From the NCBI GenBank assembly GCA_008477525.1, contig SPDT01000003.1, positions 3,534,001-3,598,000 on the forward strand: DNA of 64,000 nucleotides, given 5' to 3'. Below are positions 13,301 through 25,728 of this stretch, in pieces. The first letter of the stretch is position 1; the number at the start of each line of letters is the position of its first letter. The stretch is from Hypomyces perniciosus. Lineage: Eukaryota > Ascomycota > Sordariomycetes > Hypocreales > Hypocreaceae. A model generated the notes under the pieces. The model searched no databases and had not been told where the DNA came from. It saw only the letters and a list, made by a program, of their open reading frames with translations. Both the position numbers and the translations under genes were made by a program.

Positions 13301-16300
13301 CCTCGATCAAGAGAGAGCCGGAGGCGTTCTGTGGCGAATCGGAGAAAAACTCCTGACTCTAAGCGGAGATACTATGACGGGATGCAATATCACGCTTTGA
13401 TTCAGAACACGTAATAATGCATTCGCTCGCCATTGCGCAAGACGTTTAGCCTTTTTCTTCATTCGAGCCCCGAGATAACCTGTATAGACAAAGCGCGGAA
13501 TACTGGATCCTACCACGACGGCGAAATGCACAGTTAATCAGTTTCCCGCGGGCCACTCCGGATACCTGACCCTATAACTTTATCTACGTAGCATACGAAG
13601 TAGTGTAGTGTATATGTATGTATGTATATGTATACTTCGTAGACGCATATCACATCGAGCGATGATCTAATCTACTAGGTATTAGCGTCTCCAGATTTAC
13701 TGAACCCGGTGATGATGCACAACTGACAGGCAAGGTTCCCAAGGTAGCATACATGAAGAATCCATTATATATCCTTCTGGGGCACATAGATACGACGTTC
13801 CCTTTGACTGGGACTCTGGCAGCGTGTGTTGAATTGGGCAATGAATCATGGCAATTGTGCAAAGGGACCAGAAGCACCTCTGGCGATGTCCCACTTGCTT
13901 CTGCTCCTCTCTGCCAGGAAGGCTAGCAAGCTTCCCAGGGACGATGAGCGGTTATTGCCAAGCTTGCCCAGGCTTCGGTGAAGACAGGGAAGAGAGGCGG
14001 TTTCCTGACCCTCGTATCCATAATGATTCTCCCTTGCGTTGCGCATGGAAGCCTGCTGGCCAAGCTTAACCCCGCAACCACACCCTTTCGCCAACGTTAC
14101 AATCGTCACATGCCGCATCATCTGCAGTAGATATCTACGGTAGTATGTCGATCATGATAGTAGAAGAGAATTATGAACAGGCCTTGGTCCCGGCATGATC
14201 GACACACGCAGAAGAAACCGGAGAACATCCCCGGCTTCTTCGGCCTCCGTTCCGTATATCCCCACAGGGCGATCCCACGTGGGCACTACTGCATTATTCT
14301 TACATTTCTTTTCACTTATGTATTGCAGTAGTAGCAGTGGTGACATTTGCTGAATAGCTATCCACTTGACTCTATCAAAGCTTTGCTGAAGAGCCGCAAG
14401 CTAAAATTCTACCTAACTTATTAGGAGTGCTCGAAGTCGTATTCGTCAGCGTCGACTCATCCACAGCAGCCGCTTATGCGGCTTATTCACGCCCATGCAA
14501 TCCCTCAAGGATCCTGATCATTTCCCTAATATTAACCCATGTCCACCGAGCGCTTTCGTCGCCACTTACTCCGTAGGCGCCACCCACAATATTGAATGTG
14601 TTTGACACGTGTCGGGTGCGCAGCGACCGCGAAAAATGCCTCCTAAATCATGTAAGTGAAATGGATGAGTCACGGTAGTATTTCGTTTAACTTTCCTTCC
14701 CCGAGGAGGGGATCATTTGACCTCATCGTCCGTAAGCGTTGTGCTACCAAGTTCCGATTATTGGTAATACGAAACATGCGGTTTGCTGAAACCAATCGGG
14801 AGCAAAATGGCCAGCAATGGAAACAACAGGGAGTTACAAGATATTTTGAGTGTAATGGGTATTTAGAAATTTGAAAATCCATTAAATTGGCTCGACAGTG
14901 TTGTGTATTATAGATCTTGCTAGGCAACACATTCATGTGCAGTGTGATCTTTTTGTCCCCTCTCAGGTTACAATGAGGCTCTAGGGTAGTAGGTACTTCG
15001 TACCTAACACAAAACTCGGTTGCAATCAACAGCGTTCATTTACTTAGCGGTGGAAATAAGATAATAATATGGTAATGTGTCTGGATGGCTTCGTAGGTAA
15101 TGTTATTGGAATGGCTACTGCATTCGGGTGCTTTCTCGGTTTCTGATTTCCGTTGGCATTTGGCGATATTCTTGAACCCTACCATGTATCTCGATACTCA
15201 ATATTTTATGGAGTTGGCGCAAGGTACTCAAGATATCTTCTCACTTTTTGAGACAAATAATTGGTTATACTGAGGTAATTGTCATTGATTCTGATGGAAT
15301 TACCAGTTAAGCTTTTCTTAATCAGCTAACGATGATGCCGCTATCCTCACCTACGCTGTCTGAAGGAACACCTGGAGACCCAAAGGATGCAACTCAGGTC
15401 CTAGCCGCCCCCCAACATCCCAGAAGCTGATTTTGTTGTATCTAAAGTGGAGGGGTTCTTCCAGAGGTTACAAGAACTGCCGCCGTACACAGCACAAGGG
15501 TCTCGGAATGCTGGGTCCATGAATCCTGGAATGTACAGGTCAGCCACTCGAACGAGAGGCCCGAGGTATCTGTGACCTCCACAACGATGACAGCAGCAGC
15601 AGTACCAACATGCTCTCGAAAATAAGATGTGATCGATTGCAATGGAATCACCATTGACTGGCACCTTCATTTCAATTCCTGGTCTTGGAACAAGTCATCA
15701 AACACTCGAAATACCAGCAAGTGCCTAGAGCAGTGGTTTGGGACAACGAATTACTGAGGGATCCCTTGGATAACTCTACGGCATTGGACATGCCGCCACA
15801 AATTCCTCATTCTCATCTCTTTTACCTGGGTACATTAGGTGCTACAGTCCGGATTGGTAGATGCAAGACAGTATCGAGATTGTGCAACGGCTTATGGGAG
15901 GGATAAGATACAGTTGCTTCAAGACCCAATGGGGACGCCAACAAAGAGCAGAAGTGTCTCCAGCAGAGCAGCCATGGCTTTGAGTACACTACTCTCGGGA
16001 TTTATGGCAAGCTGTTGACTGACATGATGGATATCATGGAAGGCTGATGTTGGTGGCGCAATCACGACCAACGTGCTTGGTTCGCACATATTTCTTCTTA
16101 TTATTAACTCCGCGCACACACCTCATGCCTTTGTCTCTCCTCGTTGCCACATATGCATGTCTTGAAAGTGCAGAAGCCCTGTCTCAGAAATTGTCAATAA
16201 TATAGTTTTACGAGACTTGATATACCTTAGCTTTAATAATACCAGACTGCTGACTCTAAAATGTTTGCCCCCGTCAGTGTGGATGAGTGCCCCTTATTCT

Positions 16301-16641
16301 CCTCTCTCCATCTATCGATCACATTCCTTTCTCATAAAAAGCTGGACAAGTTCTCTTGTTTGCCTGTTGGTACTCAGCACTATAGCCACATACATACGTG
16401 TCTTATTATGGACTCGGACCAACCAGCGCAACGTTAGTAGTACTCGTATACGATGCAGGGAGAGCAGTGCTGTGATTCAAAATTCGAACAAAAAGGAGAG
16501 AGCCCTGCAGCTCAACCCCACCTCAAGCCACGAAAAATACTGAGTAATAGTTCCAACACGAAAGGTAGGAAGATGTAGTAGATAAAGAGCAGATTTTACA
16601 AGAATTGGTAAAAATTTTGGGAACGGGAAAAAGTAAGAGAA
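10304..16641. other. 6.3-kb gene-poor region upstream of the NRPS
   Basis: Only short open frames without recognisable domains occur on either strand. No ketosynthase motif is visible upstream of the NRPS start. The region contains TACTCCGTA motifs at 11034, 11735 and 14567, a 13-bp tandem duplication at 12733-12758 and a TATG/TATA-rich simple tract around 13610-13635. The NRPS promoter should lie just right of 10303. Confidence 0.6.
12733..12758. repeat. 13-bp tandem duplication
   Basis: The unit GAGGGCCATCTTG occurs twice head to tail, followed by a shortened third start. It lies in non-coding DNA and looks like a local slippage duplication. Confidence 0.8.
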
Positions 16642-16714
16642 AGCCCCCTGCCGGACTCGAACCGGCAATCTCAAGATTAGAAGTCTTGCGCCTTAGCCAT
16701 TAGGCCAAGGGGGC
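16642..16714 (-). tRNA. tRNA-Arg (anticodon UCU)
   Basis: Read on the minus strand it folds as a full cloverleaf: acceptor GCCCCCT pairing with AGGGGGC, D stem GCCT/AGGC, anticodon stem CAAGA/TCTTG enclosing loop CTTCTAA (anticodon TCT), five-base variable loop, and T stem GCCGG/CCGGC around TTCGAGT. There is no intron and no encoded CCA. It decodes AGA arginine codons. It is the only RNA gene I can support in the window. Confidence 0.95.
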
Positions 16715-17282
16715 TCGTGACACCCAGGCCAGAAGGATAGTACTAAGAAGGCCTAGCATACCAAGCGCAAAAGTTCAAGAAGCAAACTGAATGCAAAAAG
16801 CCTTTACGCTTTCTCTCTCTGCCTTTGCATATACCACTCACTGTTTATACCGGGTTGCCCGTACCGTTTCGAAACCTGGCTATCAGTATTGCTAGGTAGT
16901 TTATGCTTGTGTCACGAACCCGATGTTGGGTGTATTCATCGTGCCTAGTTCCGTATTGCAGCGATTGTCCCTGTAATAATAAGGTAGTTAGTTAGTTGCC
17001 TTTAACGGTGGCCCAAGGGAGCATATAAGTCGCTTAACACATAGCTTTGCTCTTTCAATACTAATGACATTTGACTGTACGTGAATTGGATTGTTATGGC
17101 CATGATCGAATAAAATTTTACTCTTGCTGCCTCCTGTATGATGGGTATCTTCCCACCTTAAACTATATACAATGTTAATACATCCCTAACATATACAACT
17201 ATTTACAAAGCATATGTCCCTTTGGCATCTATGCAACCATTTCCAAACTCATAACTTCATATCATAATGCAACCATAGCCCT
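16715..17282. other. intergenic, no gene seen
   Basis: Spacer between the tRNA and the 3' end of the secreted-protein gene; it is AT-rich near 17100-17270 and probably carries that gene's 3' UTR. Confidence 0.5.
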
Positions 17283-18714
17283 TTAGCGCTCAATGGCAAC
17301 ACACTGGTCAAACACCTGTGCAGCCTTGGTGAACAGAGTCTTCTTGTTGGGCAACTGTTCAGCAGTTCCCCATCCTCCAAACACGTCAAACTCAACACCA
17401 GCAGTCAGTCCAAACGAAACAGATGCAACGCCCTTGGTGTTTCCGCAGGTAGCGCCGTTACTCCCTCCATTGGCCTTCACAATGGCAGTCAGAACAGGCG
17501 CCTGCAGCGCAACACCTCCAACAATACCCTTGCCGAAGAACGTGCCAGCAAGATTCAGAGTCACGACGGGTATGACCTGGGCCGTGGCTGACGCGGAGGA
17601 AGACCAGCTGGGCCCAATCCTGCTAAACTGGGGCTGCAAAGCGGGCGCACTCTTGCCGATGGCAACTTCTGAGCCGTCAGGGAGGGTCAGAGCGGCACCA
17701 AACTGTGCTTGCACCTGAGCCGTCAGGCTCTGGATATAGGCCTGGGCGTCGAAGTTGATCTGGGGGCCGATCTCAACGAGACCGCTAATGCTGAAGGTGT
17801 CAAGGTGGATGGACGCGAAGCGCACTTTGGGGGAGCTGAAGGGGCCGAATGACCCGGAGGCAGAGACACCGACGGCGAAGCGTACGCCAAAGGTGTTTTG
17901 GGACGTGAGTGAGGCCGTGAAGCCGTTGGAGGTGGATAAGGTCAGGTCAGCCAGCAGAGAGCCGGTGGTCTGGCAGTCGGCGCAAGTAACAGCCAAGTTC
18001 ACGCCCTTGTAGTTGGTCGAGTAGATTTTGGTGCCACTAAAGTCATGAGCAGTTCTGAGGGTTATCTTCTTGCTGACCTGAGCCCGCTTATCCAGCTCTG
18101 AAGGGTCCTCCACGCCGGTGATGCGCAGGGTAGCGTGCTCAGCAAAGTCCTGCCATTTCGCGGCCTTGGACTTCATAGTCGCAGATCTGGCCTTGTCGTT
18201 GTAGGAGATGGACTTGATGACATAGGGCTGGCGGCCGTGCTGGCCACCGCAGGGGCCGCCGTCGATGACATAGACGGCCGTGTTAGCCTCCTGGTTGATC
18301 CAGGACCAGGAGGATTTGGCACTGCGGAAGGATGAGGCATCATGGAATTTGAGGGTGATGCTAGAGTTGGAGCAGGCGACGGACTGGATGAGGTCTTGGT
18401 TGTCCAGCATGCGGGCGCCGCTGGCGGGAGTCAGGGTCAGGTTGGCCAGGATGCCTAGGACTGTCAGGACTTGGACGGTATACTTCGGATCTTCGATGAA
18501 TCTTACCTTCCTCTGCATTTGTCCAGAAGAAACTGGCCGTGTTGGACACGCCCGTCTCAGCGATCTCAACTTTGAAGTTGGCATTGGTGCTAGGAGCTGG
18601 GGCGGGCAAGAGAACGATGCTCGTAGCGGCGTCGCGGATGGCATTAATTGGGCTGGCAGAAACACCCAGGACTGCCATAAAGGCAGCCGAAACGATGGAG
18701 GTCTTGGACAACAT
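17283..18714 (-). CDS. secreted fungal protein of the DUF7029/DUF7223 type
   Basis: 459 aa. Exons 18714-18507 and 18454-17283 joined across a 52-nt intron (donor GTAAGA, acceptor CCTAG). The upstream frame-matching ATG at 18759 adds 15 polar residues, so the ATG at 18714 was chosen because it starts a clean signal peptide (MLSKTSIVSAAFMAVLGVSA). The middle has the pattern YNDKARSATMKSKAAKWQDF and a dibasic DKR site near the end of the first half. The second half is Ser/Thr/Gly-rich beta-type sequence with a CADC pair, GPFSSPKVRF and paired cysteines near the C terminus. I recognise the general layout from fungal secreted proteins assigned to these two domains of unknown function; the enzymatic role, if any, is unknown. 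No transmembrane segment after the signal peptide and no GPI signal is evident. Confidence 0.85.
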
Positions 18715-20063
18715 CGTGTATGGTCTTGTCTTCCTGAGTCCTGTGACGCTATGTGACAAAGGCCTTGGGGATATGAGACGGTATCAGCCCCCCTTCTTAT
18801 GCGAACAAGACTGCTGATGAGAAGCGTATGAGGCCATCTTGTCTGAGGATTCCGTCGTTCTTATATTAAGGGCCATGCCGTGGAATAAGACCGTGGAGCA
18901 AGACTGCCCGCCCCATCAAGGTAGTAGTTAGAATCTAGCCAAGATCCTTCCAGATCCTCACGAACTCGCGATGTTTCTCCCCGAAAGCGGATCTCTCCCA
19001 TTTCCTTTGGCAAACCCCGCATTACACACCAAAATATGATACTACTATCGAGGTTCTGTGCGTTGCTCTTCATATTACTGTTCCGGGTTAGGTCCCCGTA
19101 ACGCCAGTCTTGAAGAAGAGACATCCTGTTTAACTATCGCCCATATAGGCATGTACCTTGAAGGCTCCGGGTCCACGGCAGCACTGACATGGTTGAGTGG
19201 AAACGGTGCGCAAGGAAAGATTCGTGGAAACTAGCCTGAGCTCCATAGAAATGGCCTCAATGCGATACCGAAATTCTCCATCGCGGAGGGTCGTACAGCA
19301 TACAGGAGACACGTGCGCGATCCTCTATCAAATCCCTCGGAAAAGAGGAGGTGCAATGTGCTTCGAATAGGCTTTCATGTGAGAGTATCGCCGCTCATGG
19401 GACTATGGCAGTGCGACATCGGAGAGGTTGGCGGTACGAGTACGAAGCATTGTTGGAGTTGGCGTCGGGCTTATGTATGAATTGCGGATAACATTAGAGA
19501 CATCAATGGACACAGACATCCCCAACGAGAGTCAATGTTCATCAAAGGGCCCTTGCGTCCAAGCCTTGCATTAGGTATTATAGTAGTAGTAGTAATAGGA
19601 GTAGTAATAGTAGTAGTAAGATTAAGTAGAAAAATAAAATGGCGCAAGGTCATCATCTTATCAATCTCATCTACATTCGCTAGTGAGTGGATCATGGGTT
19701 CTAGAAGGCATGAGTAGTCCGTGTTCCAGTGGATGCTGATGACATTGAGTCAGACCATTATAATCCCGAGGGTTTTATACTACTAGTGATATTATTACCG
19801 AGAGGAGTTGTCGAAATTAATGCGGATTCAAGATCCGATCTTCCATCTTCCGCTCACTTATATGTTGTCGCACTAACACAATGTCGACAATGTTGATCTA
19901 AGGCAACTTACACATCGATCCAAACCCTCACAATCAAGGCCAAACTCTTACTTAGTAGCAGTGGCTGTGGCGACATGTGAATCACCTACATATATGACCC
20001 CTGGCATATGTCGTAAATGAGTTACATCCAGACATCACCACCGTGCCAAACAAGCGCCCGCAG
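18715..20063. other. intergenic; promoter side of the secreted-protein gene
   Basis: No supported gene. It contains a TAG/TAA trinucleotide tract at about 19580-19619. Open frames here are short and lack domains. Confidence 0.5.
19580..19619. repeat. TAG/TAA-type trinucleotide microsatellite
   Basis: About 40 bp of imperfect TAGTAGTAATAG repeats in non-coding DNA. Confidence 0.8.
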
Positions 20064-20470
20064 CTATTTCTTAACGCCGTCCTCGACTGCGGAATTGCTC
20101 GGCTCGTAGGCCTTTCGTCCGAACAATATACTATCTGCATATAACGCCGAGACATTCGCAGCTAGATAAGGGTTCGTTTGCATCCAATCCTGATGACCCA
20201 ACTCCGACGATAGGCGGCCCGCTCCAATCTGGAGGGCGTATCGACGACAGTGGACATGCAACAAGGTAGAATCTGTTGGTCTCCACGAGCGGTCATCTGC
20301 ATGAGGACTTTGAAGTAGTACTACCCAAGCTAATCGTCGAGTTGGCTCATAATATCAGCGTTGGTACCCTTCCAGGGGAAGTCGGTATGTCCCCCGACTC
20401 CAGCAAAGACACAATAGCTCCAGTCGCAGAGCACGCCAGCGACGTTGTCGTGCATGTTCGGTCATTTCCA
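20064..20470 (-). pseudogene. degraded remnant of an unrecognised protein gene
   Basis: Two adjacent minus-strand stretches look protein-like but cannot be read as one gene. The upstream part (from about 20455) reads DNVAGVLCDWSYCVFAG and VGGHTDFPWKGTNADIMSQL, then meets two in-frame TAG codons near 20330. The downstream part lies in a different frame (20264-20064), reads LQIGAGRLSSELGHQDW and NPYLAANVSALYADSILFGR, and ends at a natural stop after AVEDGVKK. The residue composition (many Trp, Cys, Gly-His) is unlike random translation. I do not recognise the family. An intron could remove the stops, but I see no convincing GT-AG pair that also fixes the frame and restores a start, so a remnant is more likely than a live gene. 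Confidence 0.35.
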
Positions 20471-21129
20471 GCATGCATTGATAAGAGGTAAGCAATGACT
20501 CTATAAGAATAATGAGCTTTTTGTTCTCATCTCAACCAGTTGAGTCGTTGGCAAGGTTCGTGAAGATGCCCACATAGAAGCAACATCAGGCACTTTTCAT
20601 GCAGCTAATGCTGTGGACTCATAGTGGATATCCCGCTTCATGAGTATCTAACGCCCGGAATAAATTAATTTGTTGAGTACCTAAGTGGACTATTTGCCCA
20701 TGTGAGGTTTTTCGGTGACTCAGATGATGGGCCCTGGTGCTGCTGCCAACGTACCAGAAACCAGAGGCTGTTCGCAAGGATCCGTTAATGTTTTCACCAT
20801 AAGCTGCAACGACTCATTATACCCGATCGCTACCAGGAAATCCTCTGTATCGTTGGAAAGGAAACTGTAATGGTGTTGAAAAGAATCTGTGATGCCCACG
20901 TCCGATTACGGGGCAGGCAGACATGCGCATGGAGGGACAAGCTATGTCTAATTCTCATATTACAAATAGCCTCATCAAGGTCATAAAATTACACTTACTT
21001 GATACATCTCCATTCCAGTTGCTCTTCTAGACGCCGAGATCATGCTTACTGCTCATTCTTTTGGTGAATCAAACTTGCGCCGGTCTTTCCCTTATCAATA
21101 ATCCAAGCGCCATGGCCAAAACCCATTCC
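20471..21129. other. intergenic, no gene seen
   Basis: No open frame with coding character. It holds the downstream side of the membrane-protein gene that ends at 21130. Confidence 0.5.
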
Positions 21130-23098
21130 TCATGTTGTCCTTTCTCTTTGGCTCTTCCACGGAGTTGAATCCAGTTCGTATGCTTCTACAGGCCCCGATT
21201 GCCATCCCGTCGCATACATACTCGGGGTTGCAGGGGAGACGATCGCGGTGCCGAGATGCTCCTTGCTTAGTGGCAAAGGCGACGGCCGATAGTCGGTTCC
21301 AGGACTTGGGAGCTCGTGAGATGCCGTTGGAGATTGGGGAATTTTGTACTCGGTGCTACCTTGGAGCTCCGATTTGGGAGACTGATAGGAAGGTGGCAGT
21401 TCGGAGAGTGGGACACCCATGTTTCCTTGTAACTCTTGCCTCTCTGAGCTGTTAAGTTCCGGTATATGTAGCACCTTGGTAGCCGTGTTGTCCAATTCTG
21501 GTGGTCCATCAAGAGTAGGAGGCAATTGCTCTCCTTTTGTTTGCTTCTGGTGTCTTCGTCGTAGGATGAAGGCAACAGCGCCGATTATAGCGATAATGAC
21601 GACAGCGCCGAGAGAACACCCTACAATGATGGCAGTCTTGTTGGCTTGGTTAGAACCATTCCTGTCACCATCACCTTCGCCTCCAGCACCAGAACTGGCA
21701 CCGCTTTCCCCTGTCTCCGACGGTCTCGAAGATCCGGATGCAGTATGAGTAGTCGGGTGAAGATATGATTCTGTAGCTGTTTCGCTGACTGATACAACAA
21801 CCTTGTCATCGGCGGCGCTGCAGTAGTAGTCGAAAACGGCGAGAGCTGATGTGATATCAGCCGTGGCAGTGCCATCACAATAATACCTGATGTTGGAAAC
21901 GACGGTGCTGGAGATTTTGCCGCTCATGCCAGACTTAAGACAGACACATGAGGCAAGAGCCTGAGGGCCAGCTGCGCAGTACACGGCCGTTTGCTAGAGA
22001 TGGTAAGCAAGATATTGAAAGACGGTTGCGAAAGCCATTGAGTTCGAAAGTTGCAAGGAGAAACTCACATCGAGAATGGCAGATGAGACGCCAGTCTGCG
22101 CACATGATCGAAGAGCCTTGAACTGTGATAAGGCCGTGATATGATATGTCACTGGCGGTTGGTTGGTGTTAGGATCTTGGGACATATGCACCAGACGAAA
22201 TAGACCAAAGAAAACGTACTATCTCCCGGAGGACCTGGGGGTGAACTGAACGTCGTGGTGCCCTTGTTCATGGCGCAATATTCGTTGTAAAAAGCCTGGG
22301 CGGCCGTGATGTCCTCGCCATTTGAACATGAAGATCTCACGGATCTGGTAAGTATGTCACTGACGGCTTCAGGAATGCCACCCTTGCTGCAGACACAGGG
22401 GGCGAACAGGTTAGCAGCTTTGGGGCACTTATACGAATTCTATGATTCAGGTCAATGCCAGTTCTATGCGTTTCGCTCCTATTGCGCGCTCGTCTGAAAC
22501 CGTAGGGATTGTCGGGGACAAACGCACCGCTCCCATGACAGCATCATATACAGCTGACTGTGCGCATGGCGGCAAATACGATATCTGGGGAACATCCGTG
22601 ATATAGGCCTGGATGATGTTTGTGGTGGGAGTCGAAAAGGTTATGGATGCGCCCGGATTGCAGTACTTTTGCATAACTTTCGATGCGCTTTGCTGATCGT
22701 CAGTCGCAGTGCTACCGCAACTGCTCGACACTGCAGCTGAGATGGCAGCTGTGATGCTCTTGAACTGATCTGCATTGGAGCAGGCACATGATTTTAGTGC
22801 TTGTTCTGAGTCGCCGCATTTCGTTGAAGAGTAGGTCAGCGTGACAATATTGTACGAGACGGCCTCGGCAGCACATGGTGCCTATAGTGAGTCGCAAGGT
22901 CAGTCAGTCAAAGTTTTCTCTATCAATTCCAAGAGAGACCCGGAATCGGAGCCTGATGCTGTGGTGCTGTGGTGCGCAGGGTGTCAATACCAGGAGAGAA
23001 TATATGCCTATGTCTGTCACATAGAGAGCGTCGGCTGCCCTTGAGAGGGTCGCAAACCCTATTGCCAACGCGATCGATGTTCGATGTGACCGTCGCAT
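21130..23098 (-). CDS. single-pass membrane protein with three tandem six-cysteine extracellular modules
   Basis: 550 aa from five exons: 23098-22991, 22881-22528, 22439-22220, 22175-22069, 21993-21130; introns 109, 88, 44 and 75 nt. The 44-nt intron (GTACGT...CCAAG) is the least certain join. Signal peptide MRRSHRTSIALAIGFATLSR, then three copies of a module beginning (Y)xTD...LxxCA, with a second Cys, an SCxC/PCVC pair, a Cys 20-25 residues on and a final YC. A Ser/Gly/Glu-rich stalk follows, one transmembrane helix (about residues 383-407, ending FILRRR) and a cytoplasmic tail of about 140 residues rich in Pro/Ser with a PPSYQSP element. The layout suggests a cell-surface adhesion or sensor protein. 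No enzyme domain is present. It lies between a gene remnant and the kinase promoter. Confidence 0.85.
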
Positions 23099-24282
23099 TG
23101 TGAAGTATGTTTATCTGAACTGACTTGAGGAACAACGGGTTGCTTCGAGCTACAACCGAGGACACGCGACGAAGAAAGGATAGTAGAAATTCTTTGGAGA
23201 GACGAAATTCTGCAGCGTTTCACAGTTCCTTATAAGCATAGGGTCACCCTCCATACCCTATTCGCCATCGCGCATGGCACGGCTTCTAGAGCCGTCATGG
23301 GGAACCTGGAACAAGATAGCAGTAATAGCAGTAGTTCTCGCAGTGGACGCTGGCGGCTTGGCGACGCGACGATAATGGTGTAGCCCAGGCACACAGACGG
23401 CCAACGATTTGACGCTTGTCATGATGCCCCTGGCAGCTGAATCGAAGGTGCATAACGCCACGGCCGACTTTTAGGCTGAAGTCGCGGTGGAAGTTTGACC
23501 AACAGCGCAGAGAAGCCCTGGTTATTTGCCCACGGTATTGACTGAGGCTGAAAACGGTGAAACATGCTGTGTCGCTGTTCTCGTTAATAGAGTCGTTGTT
23601 AAGAGATATCTTTGTAGAGAAGAAGTTGAGGGGACGTGACACACGCTCATAGGGGAAATAGTAGTAGCAATAGTTCGTCTGAGGCACTAGGGATGAGTAA
23701 GTGAGTAAAACTACTTCATATACTCCGTACTTTATGTACAGGTCACAAACATGGCCCTGAGTTGGTGTCAAATTGCTCGTGGTTGAGAATAGACTCATCA
23801 TTTGACACAGACCTAGTACGGAGTAGCTGACAAGCCAGCCAGCCAATCAGCTCTGTGCAGCCGGGGGAGAGAAATAAGCCATATGGTCCGTTCCTATCCA
23901 CAACGAGAAAGAATCAAATTAACTAGCGAATAGTATATCATAATGCTGACAGATTAATGCATTAATGTTGTGGCCTGGAAGAGAAGCCCCGAAATCGAAG
24001 GGACCTGGTACTTAGGTACTACTTAAGGAACATTGAACTTGCGGCCAGCCCGACCCACTATTATTCCGTCACCTCCACGACGTATCGCAGAGCCTCATCA
24101 ATCTCCACGCTTTCTTATCCGTACGTGCATTTGCCGACATTATGTAATGCAAGGTCTCAATTACAATTCCAGGTCTTGCGAACAATGTTCAATTGACAAA
24201 TAACCATTGTCTTACACCCCTCAAGCGTCTTGACGAGAACGGATAAAAGCATCCTGGGCACGCCCCAAGCCCATCAAAGAAC
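23099..24282. other. divergent intergenic region between membrane-protein and kinase genes
   Basis: About 1.2 kb shared 5' region. TACTCCGTA motifs occur at 23721 and (inverted) 23816. The 183-codon minus-strand frame at 23295-23846 has no domain or composition that supports coding. Confidence 0.55.
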
Positions 24283-25728
24283 ATGTCCAGCAAGCCCAAG
24301 TCTAGATGGGCCAACACAGAGGAAGACGCCGAACTCGAAGCGAAGCTCAAGAGTGAGAAAGAAGAAAAGCGGCGCAAGAAGGCCGAAAAGGCGCGGAAGC
24401 TCGAGGAGGAACGACAAGCTGCACTGGCAACCGCAGAGAACAAAGACGATGGCGATGACGAAGACAACGACGGACGGCCCTCGAAGCGACGGAAGCTCAC
24501 GCCCGAGCCCAGAGACGAGACGTTGCCAGCTAAGCTGTTAAGATTCGAGGTTGATAGCTGGAAGCCGAGTCGGAGTGTGGAGAACTACGACAAGCTTAAT
24601 GATATTGAGGAGGGCACATACGGCTGGGTCGCGCGCGCGACGGAGCTTGCGACAGGCAAAGTCGTAGCTCTGAAGCGGCTGAAACTCGAACCAAATGATC
24701 CCAATGGCTTGCCAGTTACGGGCCTCAGAGAGATTCAGATCTTGAAGGATTGTCAGCATCGCAATATTGTTACCATGAAGGAAGTTGTAGTGGGCGACGA
24801 CCTCTCAAAGCCGGACAAGTGAGCGACTCTAGTCATCCTTCACTTCAGCTTCGCATGCTAATCAGCCATCTTTCCTTGCAGCTCTATTTTCCTTGTTCTC
24901 GAATTCGTCGAACACGACCTCAAGAGTATCCTCGAAGATATGCCTGACCCCTTCCTCTCCTCCGAAGTCAAATGCCTCCTCCACCAACTCACCTCCGGCG
25001 TCGCATACCTTCACGACAACTGGATCCTCCACCGCGACCTCAAAACCTCCAACCTCCTCCTCAACAACCGCGGCCAGCTCAAGATCGCCGACTTCGGCAT
25101 GGCGCGCTACGTCGGCGACCCGCCTCCCAAGCTCACACAACTCGTCGTGACCTTGTGGTACCGCTCTCCCGAACTCCTCCTCGGCACGCGAACCTATAAC
25201 ACCGCCGTCGACATGTGGAGCGTCGGATGCATCTTCGGCGAACTGATGACTCGCGAGCCCCTCCTCCAAGGCTCCAACGAGGTCGATCAAATATCCAAAA
25301 TCTTCGAACTCTGCGGTGTCCCCTCAGACGAGAACTGGCCCGGCTTCCGTCGCCTTCCCAACGCCCGCACCTTGCGGCTCCCCAAGCATGGTCTCACAAC
25401 AGGGTCCGTCATCCGTGCACGGTTCCCTAACCTGACCTCTGCCGGCGCCTCTTTACTTAACGACCTTCTTGCCCTCAATCCAGACCGCAGACCGTCCGCC
25501 AAGGAGATGCTCCAGCATGAATACTTCCGTCAGGATCCCAAGCCTAAGCCTGAGAGCATGTTCCCGACGTTTCCCAGCAAGGCTGGTCAGGAGCGAAGGC
25601 GGCGACATGAACCCCATGCGCCGGCTCGCGGACAGGCTGTGGCCTTGGGTGATGTCGATTTCAGCGGCATCTTTCAAGGGCGTGATAAGGAGGAAAGAGG
25701 CGCAGGATTCACTTTGCGAATGGTCTAA
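24283..25728 (+). CDS. CDK11/PITSLRE-type cyclin-dependent kinase
   Basis: 460 aa from exons 24283-24818 and 24882-25728; the 63-nt intron has branch point GCTAATC. The first ~90 residues are a charged Lys/Glu coiled region with a basic patch (PSKRRK), as in CDK11 kinases, which act in transcription and pre-mRNA processing in the nucleus. The kinase domain starts near residue 101: glycine loop EEGTYGWV, catalytic Lys131 (VALK), cyclin-binding helix PVTGLRE (144-150; PITSLRE in the family type), HRDLKTSN (229-236), DFG (249-251), T-loop Thr264 aligning with CDK1 Thr161, then TLWYRSPELLLG. All catalytic residues are present. The C-terminal tail after the kinase is short and ends in GFTLRMV. It converges on the surface-protein gene downstream. 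Confidence 0.95.

Noticed and set aside
23295..23846. 183-codon minus-strand frame
   Set aside because: Composition is Tyr/Cys/Ser-rich without domain pattern; it lies in a divergent promoter region and overlaps simple sequence.
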